A stretch of DNA of 5,199 bases from Archangium sp. (GTDB taxonomy: Bacteria > Myxococcota > Myxococcia > Myxococcales > Myxococcaceae). The notes beneath the pieces are model-generated. The model did no database searches and was not told the origin of the DNA. It worked only from the letters and a program-made list of their open reading frames with translations. How positions within the stretch are numbered: position 1 is the first letter of the stretch; each line of letters begins with the position of its first letter. Position numbers and translations under genes: made by a program. The DNA lies in contig JAEUJT010000184.1 of the NCBI GenBank assembly GCA_016793525.1, forward strand, positions 1 to 5,199. The letters run 5' to 3'. Shown in pieces: positions 1-5,097 of this stretch.

Positions 1-972
1 CATCGACATGGTGTCGTTGACGTAGAGCGCGTTCGACGTGAGGAGCGCCGGCAGCGTGCCCTCGTTGGCCAACACGTCGTCGATGAACAGGTCGAGCGAG
101 GTGCGCCACGCGCCCGGGAGCGCGCTGGTGAACGCCGGGTACACCAGGGTGGCCTTCTCCAGACGGGGCACGTCGTCGAGGCGCAGCCAGAGGTCGAAGA
201 AGCGGCGCTTGCCGGTCGCGCCGCGAGGGTCGGACAGCAGGCGTTGGGCCTGCGCGAGGAGCGACTCGGGGGACGACAGCGCTCCGGCCGCGGCGGCGTC
301 GAGGAGCGCGTCGTCGGGCGCAGACGCCCAGAGGAAATACGACAGCCGCGAAGCCAGCTCGAAGTCGTCGAGCGGGGTGCGCCAGCTGCTGGCGGCCGGC
401 GCCGCGCCTTCTTCGAAGCGGTAGAGGAACTGCGGCGACTGGAGCATCGCGGCCAACGTCCACTCGGTGGCGACGGAGACGTCGCTGCTGCTCTGGAGCG
501 CGGCGTTGAAGAGCGCGAGAAGGCCGTTGCGCTCGTCGTCGAGGAGCGGCCGTCGGAACAAGCGCCGCCCGACGGTGTTCACCAGCGGCGGACCACAGGT
601 GACGTCGCGCGCGGGGCAGGGCGGGAGTCGAGCGTCTGGCGACGAGACAGCTTCGGTGGCCAGCGCTTCGGCGGCCTCGAGGTACCGCGTCACCGACTCG
701 TCGGTGGCTTGGTTGAGCGCCCCGTCGTTGTCCCACCCGTCGGCGAGCGGCTCGCGGGGAAAGTCTTTCGACGGCGCGCTGGTCAGCCCCAGCACGTCGC
801 GAATGGTGTTGTCGTATTCGGCGCGGGTCAGCAGGCGCAGCGGTGTGCGCTCGGCCGGCCCGTCACAGGCGGTGCGGGGTTTGATGGGCGGATCATCGTC
901 GTCGTCGATCGTGGCGGCGCACCCGAGGGCGAACGCCATGGAGGCGGCGAAGAATGCCAGTCGAACGTGCAT
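1..972 (-). CDS. DUF1592/DUF1587/DUF1595-family lipoprotein, N-terminal 324 residues (3' end beyond window)
   Basis: Reading the reverse strand from the ATG at 972 gives 324 uninterrupted codons to the window edge, so the C-terminus is missing. Residues 1-18 form a lipoprotein signal peptide: a basic R4, a hydrophobic stretch and a lipobox ending ALGC with the lipidated Cys at 18. An acidic run D23-D27 follows as a linker. Domains recognised by motif: a DUF1587-type segment around 45-107 (LTRAEYDNTIRDVLG at 49-62), a DUF1595-type segment around 115-190 (RRLFRRPL at 136-143, LQSPQFLYRFE at 177-187), and a DUF1592-type segment from about 200 (ELASRLSYFLWAS at 205-217). The last visible residues resemble the start of DUF1588. 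C119 and C126 could form a disulfide. The family is common in Myxococcota and Planctomycetes, often beside DUF1552 proteins, and has no settled biochemical role. Ala at +2 would favour outer-membrane sorting. No clear Shine-Dalgarno precedes the ATG; the start is chosen because it gives the signal peptide. The family assignment is solid; function is unknown. Confidence 0.88.
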   Translation of the reverse strand, partial: MHVRLAFFAASMAFALGCAATIDDDDDPPIKPRTACDGPAERTPLRLLTRAEYDNTIRDVLGLTSAPSKDFPREPLADGWDNDGALNQATDESVTRYLEAAEALATEAVSSPDARLPPCPARDVTCGPPLVNTVGRRLFRRPLLDDERNGLLALFNAALQSSSDVSVATEWTLAAMLQSPQFLYRFEEGAAPAASSWRTPLDDFELASRLSYFLWASAPDDALLDAAAAGALSSPESLLAQAQRLLSDPRGATGKRRFFDLWLRLDDVPRLEKATLVYPAFTSALPGAWRTSLDLFIDDVLANEGTLPALLTSNALYVNDTMSM

Positions 973-1077
973 CGGAAGCAACCATTTCGCAGAAGACTCG
1001 CCAGGTCCAGCGGCGGTCAGCCCGACAAGGTCTTGCACGTCTGGCCGATGTGGACCAAAAGCCTCCCTCCCAACAAT
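973..1077. promoter_or_regulatory. Divergent intergenic region between the DUF1592 lipoprotein gene and the tRNA array
   Basis: This spacer must hold the promoter of the minus-strand lipoprotein gene and probably that of the tRNA array on the plus strand. No near-consensus sigma-70 site is visible. The best plus-strand candidate is TTGCAC at 1033-1038 followed after 17 bp by CAAAAG at 1056-1061, each matching only 3 of 6 consensus bases, which would start transcription just ahead of tRNA-Pro. Nothing convincing is seen on the minus strand. The role is inferred from gene orientation rather than from a clear motif. Confidence 0.35.
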
Positions 1078-1151
1078 CGGGGCGTAGCGCAGTCTGGTAG
1101 CGCGTCTGCCTTGGGCGCAGAAGGTCGTCGGTTCGAATCCGGCCGCCCCGA
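1078..1151 (+). tRNA. tRNA-Pro (anticodon TGG)
   Basis: A complete cloverleaf of 74 nt. The acceptor stem CGGGGCG (1078-1084) pairs fully with CGCCCCG (1144-1150), with discriminator A1151. The D stem is GCGC/GCGC. The anticodon stem TCTGC/GCAGA encloses the loop CTTGGGC, giving anticodon TGG at 1112-1114, which reads CCA and, by wobble, other proline codons. The T stem GTCGG/CCGGC (one G-T pair) holds the loop TTCGAAT. CCA is not encoded; the next bases are CTT. It is the first gene of the array and the next tRNA begins 22 nt downstream. Confidence 0.97.
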
Positions 1152-1173
1152 CTTCGTACCGTTTCCGCTGCTT

Positions 1174-1247
1174 GTTCCCGTAGCTCAGCTGGATAGAGCA
1201 TCGGCCTTCTAAGCCGAGGGTCGCGCGTTCGAGTCGCGCCGGGGACG
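1174..1247 (+). tRNA. tRNA-Arg (anticodon TCT)
   Basis: A complete 74-nt cloverleaf. The acceptor stem GTTCCCG (1174-1180) pairs with CGGGGAC (1240-1246) with one G-T pair; the discriminator is G1247. The D stem is GCTC/GAGC, the anticodon stem TCGGC/GCCGA, and the loop CTTCTAA puts anticodon TCT at 1208-1210, reading AGA/AGG. The T stem GCGCG/CGCGC carries loop TTCGAGT. CCA is not encoded. From position 8 to the start of the T stem it is identical to the downstream tRNA-Arg(TCG) except for the last anticodon base. Confidence 0.97.
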
Positions 1248-1267
1248 CTGTATTGGAGCCGAAGTGT

Positions 1268-1296
1268 TTGACGGCGTGGGGCGCGTCGTTTAGGTG
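1268..1296 (+). promoter_or_regulatory. Possible promoter ahead of tRNA-His
   Basis: TTGACG at 1268-1273 matches the sigma-70 -35 consensus at 5 of 6 bases. After a 17-bp spacer comes TAGGTG at 1291-1296, a weak -10 (TA conserved only), followed by a G+C-rich stretch. A start near 1303 would precede tRNA-His by about 20 nt, consistent with a 5' leader removed by RNase P. The weak -10 and the G+C-rich background leave this uncertain; the His gene could equally be part of a single transcript starting upstream of tRNA-Pro. Confidence 0.3.
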
Positions 1297-1321
1297 AGCC
1301 CGGCTTCGCACAACTGAATAC

Positions 1322-1395
1322 GGCGGCCATAGCTCAATTGGTAGAGCACAGGACTGTGACTCCTGGGGTTACCGGTTCAAGCCCGGTTGGTCGCC
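1322..1395 (+). tRNA. tRNA-His (anticodon GTG)
   Basis: A complete cloverleaf with the histidine-specific extra base: G-1 at 1322 lies opposite C73 at 1395, the main identity element for histidyl-tRNA synthetase. The acceptor stem GCGGCCA (1323-1329) pairs with TGGTCGC (1388-1394) with one G-T pair. The D stem is GCTC/GAGC, the anticodon stem CAGGA/TCCTG, and the loop CTGTGAC puts anticodon GTG at 1356-1358. The T stem ACCGG/CCGGT holds loop TTCAAGC. CCA is not encoded; C73 is followed by C and a four-T run at 1397-1400. Confidence 0.97.
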
Positions 1396-1428
1396 CTTTT
1401 GATTTGACGGCGTTGAGTCGTGACGTGA

Positions 1429-1502
1429 GCGCCTATAGCTCAGCTGGATAGAGCATCGGCCTTCGAAGCCGAGGGTCGGGGGTTCGAATCCCTCTGGGCG
1501 CA
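1429..1502 (+). tRNA. tRNA-Arg (anticodon TCG)
   Basis: A complete 74-nt cloverleaf. The acceptor stem GCGCCTA (1429-1435) pairs with TGGGCGC (1495-1501) with one G-T pair; the discriminator is A1502. The anticodon stem is TCGGC/GCCGA and the loop CTTCGAA gives anticodon TCG at 1463-1465, reading CGA and possibly other CGN codons. The T stem GGGGG/CCCTC holds loop TTCGAAT. CCA is not encoded. The D arm and anticodon stem match tRNA-Arg(TCT) exactly. The next open reading frame starts 4 nt after the discriminator base, so 3' processing of this tRNA also sets the 5' end of the downstream message. Confidence 0.97.
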
Positions 1503-1506
1503 TTCA

Positions 1507-2292
1507 GTGATTCCGTACCTCGAGCTTCCCCAGCTGGATCTGCCGCTCGGCCAGAAGATCGACATCTTCGGCGTGCTGTCGGCGGTCGGGGTGATGGTCG
1601 GTGCGTCGCTCGGGGCGCGGGCAGCTCGAACGTATTCACCCGGCTCTGACGATGCGTTTCGTGACGCGGTGCCCTGGTTGGTGGGCTGTGGCCTGGTGGG
1701 CGGCCACTTCATGCACATCTTCGCCTACCACCCCGAATTGCTGGTGAACGACTGGAGCCTGCCCCTGCGCGTCTGGGAGGGCCTGTCGTCGATGGGTGGC
1801 GTGCTCGGGGCGCTGGTTGGCCTGTTTTTCTTCTTTCGTCGGGCCGGGGTGCCGATTCTGCCGTACCTCGACGCGCTGGCGTTGGGCACGGCGCCGGGCT
1901 GGGCCATCGCGCGGGTGGGCTGCTTCTTCGTGCATGACCACCCGGGCGTGCGCACCGATTTTCCCCTGGCGGTGGCGTTCCCCGGGGGGCCCCGGCACGA
2001 CCTGGGCCTCTATGACGTGTTCATCTTGGGAGGCCTCTCGGCGCTGCTGTACGGGCTGGCGCGGCTGAAGCCCAAAGAGGGCCGGCTGATGGGCGTGCTG
2101 GCGGTGGGGTATTCGGCCAGCCGCTTCGGGCTCGACTTCTTGCGGGCGTCAGACCTGCGCTTCGTCGACCGTCGCTACCTGGGGCTGACGCCGGCGCAGT
2201 ACATCGTGGCGGTGCTGTTCGGCGTCGGGGTGTGGCTGCTGGTTCGCCCCTCGCGAGACGTGCAGTTGGAGGTGCGTGAACCCAAGCCGTGA
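1507..2292 (+). CDS. Divergent prolipoprotein diacylglyceryl transferase (Lgt) family membrane protein
   Basis: The 261-aa product is a multi-spanning inner-membrane protein of the Lgt fold; hydrophobic segments lie near residues 18-37, 54-73, 96-111, 121-142, 170-187, 193-204 and 230-248. Lgt transfers diacylglycerol from phosphatidylglycerol to the lipobox Cys of prolipoproteins. Family landmarks are FG (21-22), WEGLSSMGG (90-98), RVGCFFVHDHPG (136-147), PRHDLGLYD (162-170) and RFGLDFLR (206-213). R136, G147 and R206 match E. coli R143, G154 and R239. However, F21 replaces Y26, M96 replaces H103, C139 replaces N146, D144 replaces E151 and D210 replaces E243, so activity as a true Lgt is doubtful. 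Six histidines (67, 70, 75, 143, 145, 164) sit in or near the core. The GTG at 1507 is chosen because the protein then begins exactly where Lgt proteins do; it lacks a Shine-Dalgarno and lies 4 nt after tRNA-Arg(TCG). E. coli numbering is from memory. Membership of the superfamily is confident; function is not. Confidence 0.87.
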   Translation: MIPYLELPQLDLPLGQKIDIFGVLSAVGVMVGASLGARAARTYSPGSDDAFRDAVPWLVGCGLVGGHFMHIFAYHPELLVNDWSLPLRVWEGLSSMGGVLGALVGLFFFFRRAGVPILPYLDALALGTAPGWAIARVGCFFVHDHPGVRTDFPLAVAFPGGPRHDLGLYDVFILGGLSALLYGLARLKPKEGRLMGVLAVGYSASRFGLDFLRASDLRFVDRRYLGLTPAQYIVAVLFGVGVWLLVRPSRDVQLEVREPKP

Positions 2293-2300
2293 GAAGTGCG

Positions 2301-2330
2301 TTGACAAACGGGCCGGCGACTCTTTATAGC
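2301..2330 (+). promoter_or_regulatory. Strong sigma-70-type promoter for tRNA-Lys
   Basis: A perfect -35 consensus, TTGACA, lies at 2301-2306, followed after 18 bp by TATAGC at 2325-2330, which matches 4 of 6 -10 bases. The predicted start near 2337 would leave a short leader before tRNA-Lys at 2346. The stretch after the -10 is almost pure G/C (CGCGCCGCCC), the discriminator type associated with stringent (ppGpp) control of stable-RNA promoters. It begins 8 nt after the stop of the Lgt-like gene. An imperfect inverted repeat (2309-2318 against 2333-2341) flanks the -10, possibly by chance in G+C-rich DNA. Confidence 0.75.
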
Positions 2331-2345
2331 CGCGCCGCCCGTTCA

Positions 2346-2418
2346 GGAAGCGTAGCTCAATTGGCAGAGCAATGGACTCTTAATCCATAGGTTGAAGGTT
2401 CGATTCCTTCCGCTTTCA
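2346..2418 (+). tRNA. tRNA-Lys (anticodon CTT)
   Basis: A complete 73-nt cloverleaf. The acceptor stem GGAAGCG (2346-2352) pairs with CGCTTTC (2411-2417) with one G-T pair; discriminator A2418. The D stem is GCTC/GAGC, the anticodon stem ATGGA/TCCAT, and the loop CTCTTAA gives anticodon CTT at 2379-2381, reading AAG, the lysine codon favoured in G+C-rich genomes. The T stem GAAGG/CCTTC holds loop TTCGATT. CCA is not encoded. It has its own promoter just upstream and a hairpin terminator 8 nt downstream. Confidence 0.97.
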
Positions 2419-2425
2419 CTCACAT

Positions 2426-2463
2426 AAGGCCGGTGCTCGAAAGGGCGCCGGCCTTTGTGTTCT
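2426..2463 (+). terminator. Rho-independent-type terminator after tRNA-Lys
   Basis: An 11-bp stem is formed by AAGGCCGGTGC (2426-2436) and GCGCCGGCCTT (2445-2455), with a single G-T pair and an 8-nt loop. It is followed by a T-rich tract, TTTGTGTTCT, at 2454-2463. The T tract is interrupted by two G and one C, so termination may be partial. Its position between two tRNA genes only 62 nt apart suggests that tRNA-Lys is a largely separate unit and that tRNA-Leu is expressed by read-through or from a weak promoter of its own. Confidence 0.72.
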
Positions 2464-2480
2464 GGTCTCAGCCGTCGTCG

Positions 2481-2562
2481 GGACAGATGGCGTAATTGGT
2501 AGCCGCGCCGGGCTTAGAATCCGGTTCCGCAAGGAGTAGGGGTTCGAGTCCCCTTCTGTCCA
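2481..2562 (+). tRNA. tRNA-Leu (anticodon TAG)
   Basis: A class II tRNA of 82 nt with a long variable arm, as expected for leucine. The acceptor stem GGACAGA (2481-2487) pairs fully with TCTGTCC (2555-2561); the discriminator is the leucine-specific A (2562). The anticodon stem CCGGG/TCCGG with loop CTTAGAA gives anticodon TAG at 2515-2517, reading CUA and, by wobble, other CUN codons. The variable arm (2525-2537) has a TTCC/GGAG stem around the loop GCAA. The T stem AGGGG/CCCCT holds loop TTCGAGT. CCA is not encoded. Only about 18 nt separate it from the preceding terminator, leaving little room for a dedicated promoter. Confidence 0.96.
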
Positions 2563-2671
2563 TGTGATGCGCCGTGAGCCGGGCCGTTGCGCCTCGCTGT
2601 GCTGAATTTGTCGCACTCGAAACGGCGCGAGCGTGGGACCGCGTGGCATTGGTGTTGCTGTTGATGAGCCC
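2563..2671 (+). other. Spacer between tRNA-Leu and ligD
   Basis: This 109-nt stretch separates the last tRNA from the chosen ligD start. No near-consensus promoter, terminator hairpin with a T tract, or operator was seen. ligD may therefore depend on a divergent promoter type or on read-through from the tRNA-Lys promoter past the imperfect terminator. An in-frame GTG at 2633 would extend LigD by 13 residues but has no Shine-Dalgarno. Confidence 0.4.
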
Positions 2672-5080
2672 ATGCCGCGCCGAGCGTCATCACCGAAAAC
2701 GCGCGCCTCGAAGCTGGCGGCGTACGACGCGAAGCGTGACTTCACCGCGACCAGCGAGCCGGGGCCCGATGCGCCGGTGGTGCCTTCGGAGCGGCTGCGC
2801 TTCATGGTGCACAAACACGACGCGACTCGGCTGCACTACGACGTACGGCTCGAGGTCGACGGAGTGCTGGCGAGCTGGGCCTGCCCGAAAGGGCCGAGCT
2901 ACGACCCGTCGGTGAAGCGGTTGGCGATCGAGACTGAAGATCATCCGCTCGCGTACGGTGACTTCGAGGGCCGAATCCCCGACGGTCACTACGGCGCCGG
3001 TGACTCGCTGATCTGGGATCAGGGCCACTACGACACGGTGCCTCCGGGCCGCATGCACGAGCAGCGCAAGAAGGGCCACCTGCACCTTCGCTTCGACGGC
3101 GAGAAGCTCCACGGCGGCTGGCACCTGGTGCGCACGCGGCCGGCTGGAGGCAAGGCGCAGTGGCTGCTCTTCAAGGCCACCGACGGCACGGAGCGGCCCG
3201 ACTTCGATGTGGTGGCCGAGCGCCCGGAGTCGGTGAAGAGCGGCCGCTCCATCACCCGCGGTCCGGCGCGGTTGCAGCGGCGCGCGGTGGCCGGAGTGGA
3301 TCCGCAGGCGCTCCTGGCGCGGGTGTCGACGCCGATGTTGGCCACGCTCTCCGAGGTGGAGTCGGCGCCGGGAGACCAGTTCGTCTACGAGGTGAAGTAC
3401 GACGGGTTCCGCGCGCTGGCGGCGATCTCCGGGCAGGCGCTGGCGGTGCGGTCGCGCAACGATCTCGATCTCCTCGAGCGCTTCCCCTTCGTGCGCGAGG
3501 CGCTGCAGCAGCTCGCGGTGCGCGAGGCCGTGATCGACGGCGAGCTGGTCGGGCTCGATGCCGAGGGCCGTTCCCGCTTCGATCGGCTCGGCGAGGTGTC
3601 AGCCGCTCAGCGCTTGGTGGTGTTCGATGTGCTGTGGCTCGATGGGCGCGATCTCCGCAGCGAGCCCCTCGAGGATCGCCGGGGCGTGCTCGAGTCGTTG
3701 CTCTCGGGTGCGAAGCCTCCGCTCGTGTTGGCCCAGCGCGTCGACGGGCCGGCCGAGAAGGCGCTCGAGGCCGCGCGTTCCGCTGGGTGGGAAGGGGTCA
3801 TCGCCAAGCGGCGCGGCTCGACCTACGTCAACGCGCGCAGCACCGACTGGCTCAAGCTCAAGATCCAGAACACGGCGGAGCTCGCCATCATCGGGTGGAC
3901 GCCGCACGCCGCGAACGACGACGCCATCGGAGCGCTGCTGCTCGCCACGCATACACCTGGCGGCTTCGCTTACGCCGGCAAGGTGGGCACCGGCTTCAGC
4001 GTCAAGGCGCGCCGCGAGCTCCACGCGCTGCTCAAGTCGCACGAGATCGAGCGCAGCCCTGCTGGTGATGCGCCGAGGTTGCGCGCCGCGCACTGGGTGC
4101 AGCCGACCCACGTCGCCCAGCTGGGGTTTACCGAGTGGACGCGCGATGGCCGGCTGCGGCACCCGTCCTTCCTCGGGCTGCGCGATGACAAGGCGCCGGT
4201 GGAGACCGCTCTGGAGACGCCGCGGCACGCCGTGCCGATCTCGCACCCGAAGAAGGTCATCTACCCGGTCCCTGGGTACACGAAGGCCGAGGTGCGCGAG
4301 TACTGCGAGGCGGTGGCGTCGGTGGTGGTGCCCGCGCTCTCGGGCCGGCCGCTCTCCTTCCAGCAGTTCCCCAACGGCGTGGGAGGGCACGGGTTCTTTC
4401 GTCACGACGCCGCCACCGCGCCGGAGTGGGCCTCGAAGATCCGGGTGACGCACAGCGACCGCACCATCGAGCAGCTCAACGTCGATCGCCCGGAAACGGT
4501 GTGGTGGCTCGCCAACCAGTCGGCGCTCACCTGGCACATGCCCTCGAGCCGCGCCCCGACGCTCGACGCGCCCGACTGGGTGGCGTTCGATTTCGACCCC
4601 GTCGAGGGCGGGTGCAAGGAGCTGATCACCTTGGTGAAGGCGCTCCACGGTCTGCTCGACGAGCTGAAGCTGCCGAGCGTGCCGAAGACGTCGGGGAAAC
4701 GCGGGCTGCACGTGCTGGTGCCGCTCGCCCCGGGGCATACCCACGCGGCGGCGGTGGCGTTCGCTGACGCGGTGTCCGGCGTGCTCGCGGCGAAGTTCTC
4801 CTCCATCGCGACCGTGGAGCGGATGATCAAGCAGCGCAAGAACCGCCTCTACGTCGACGCCGGGCAGAACGGCCGATTGAAGACCATGGTGTCCCCGTAC
4901 TCGCTGCGCGCCACCGAGCAGGCCACCGTCTCCGTTCCGCTGGAGTGGGACGAGGTGACGCTGAAGCTCGACCCGCAGCGCTTCACGCTGAAGACCGTGC
5001 CGAAACGGCTGGAGAAGGTGGGCGACCTGTTCGCCCCGGCGCTGCACGGCACGGCGCGGTTACCCACGGTGAAAGATTGA
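2672..5080 (+). CDS. ligD: Multifunctional NHEJ DNA ligase D (PE-LIG-POL domain order)
   Basis: The 802-aa product is LigD, the end-processing and sealing enzyme of bacterial non-homologous end joining, acting with Ku at double-strand breaks. Domain order is that of Pseudomonas LigD (about 840 aa), not the POL-PE-LIG order of mycobacteria. The 3'-phosphoesterase domain (about 20-195) has KHDATRLHYDVRLE with H49, H55, D57 and R59, plus H91 and Y95. The ATP-dependent ligase domain (about 218-400) has the adenylated lysine in KYDG (K242), DGE (289-291), EGVIAK (374-379) and WLKLK (393-397); an OB fold follows to about 505, including GFTEWTRDG. The primase-polymerase domain (about 520-795) starts at HPKKVIYP (525-532) and keeps the metal-binding D640 and D642 (FDFDP), S674 and H680 in TSGKRGLH, and D729. 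Near its start, QQFPNG and FFRHD depart from the usual QRFPDG and FFQKH/N. The ATG at 2672 is preferred over the in-frame GTG at 2633 because extra residues there match nothing in the family. It is translated ahead of ku with a 17-nt gap, so the two are an operon. Confidence 0.96.
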   Translation: MPRRASSPKTRASKLAAYDAKRDFTATSEPGPDAPVVPSERLRFMVHKHDATRLHYDVRLEVDGVLASWACPKGPSYDPSVKRLAIETEDHPLAYGDFEGRIPDGHYGAGDSLIWDQGHYDTVPPGRMHEQRKKGHLHLRFDGEKLHGGWHLVRTRPAGGKAQWLLFKATDGTERPDFDVVAERPESVKSGRSITRGPARLQRRAVAGVDPQALLARVSTPMLATLSEVESAPGDQFVYEVKYDGFRALAAISGQALAVRSRNDLDLLERFPFVREALQQLAVREAVIDGELVGLDAEGRSRFDRLGEVSAAQRLVVFDVLWLDGRDLRSEPLEDRRGVLESLLSGAKPPLVLAQRVDGPAEKALEAARSAGWEGVIAKRRGSTYVNARSTDWLKLKIQNTAELAIIGWTPHAANDDAIGALLLATHTPGGFAYAGKVGTGFSVKARRELHALLKSHEIERSPAGDAPRLRAAHWVQPTHVAQLGFTEWTRDGRLRHPSFLGLRDDKAPVETALETPRHAVPISHPKKVIYPVPGYTKAEVREYCEAVASVVVPALSGRPLSFQQFPNGVGGHGFFRHDAATAPEWASKIRVTHSDRTIEQLNVDRPETVWWLANQSALTWHMPSSRAPTLDAPDWVAFDFDPVEGGCKELITLVKALHGLLDELKLPSVPKTSGKRGLHVLVPLAPGHTHAAAVAFADAVSGVLAAKFSSIATVERMIKQRKNRLYVDAGQNGRLKTMVSPYSLRATEQATVSVPLEWDEVTLKLDPQRFTLKTVPKRLEKVGDLFAPALHGTARLPTVKD

Positions 5081-5083
5081 CTC

Positions 5084-5091
5084 GAGAGGAG
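5084..5091 (+). promoter_or_regulatory. Shine-Dalgarno site of ku
   Basis: GAGAGGAG is a strong match to the anti-Shine-Dalgarno sequence and ends 6 nt before the ku ATG at 5098. It is the clearest ribosome binding site in the window, which supports both the ku start and independent re-initiation after the ligD stop. Confidence 0.8.
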
Positions 5092-5097
5092 CACGTC

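Noticed and set aside
244..1212. Long plus-strand open frame over the left part of the window
   Set aside because: It runs antisense to the DUF1592 lipoprotein, which has clear family motifs, and then passes straight through two tRNA genes. Its product is Arg/Gly-rich with no recognisable domain, typical of a shadow frame in G+C-rich DNA.
1396..1400. CTTTT after tRNA-His as a terminator
   Set aside because: The T run is only four long and is not preceded by a hairpin other than the tRNA itself.
1181..1478. Repeat unit pair suggesting a CRISPR or other array
   Set aside because: The two copies are the D and anticodon arms of two arginine tRNAs, with intact cloverleaf pairing in each.
1420..1506. 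Upstream in-frame GTG codons (1420, 1426) as the start of the Lgt-like gene
   Set aside because: They would require translating through the whole of tRNA-Arg(TCG), and the added residues have no counterpart in Lgt proteins.
1478..2418. Integration of the Lgt-like gene as a mobile insert at tRNA-Arg(TCG), with a repeated tRNA 3' end as attachment site
   Set aside because: The only sequence shared with the downstream part is the ordinary T-loop motif present in all tRNAs. There is no integrase, no duplicated acceptor end, and no change in base composition.
2633..2671. N-terminal extension of LigD from GTG at 2633
   Set aside because: There is no Shine-Dalgarno, the 13 extra residues resemble nothing in LigD, and the ATG at 2672 gives the expected short basic N-terminus ahead of the PE domain.
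3160..4448. Other plus-strand frames inside ligD
   Set aside because: They overlap the ligD frame throughout and encode Arg/Ala-rich compositions typical of shifted frames of G+C-rich genes.
3599..5047. 482-codon minus-strand frame opposite ligD
   Set aside because: It is the antisense shadow of ligD. The protein is Arg/Leu/His-rich low-complexity, has no motif, and the sense frame keeps every LigD catalytic residue.
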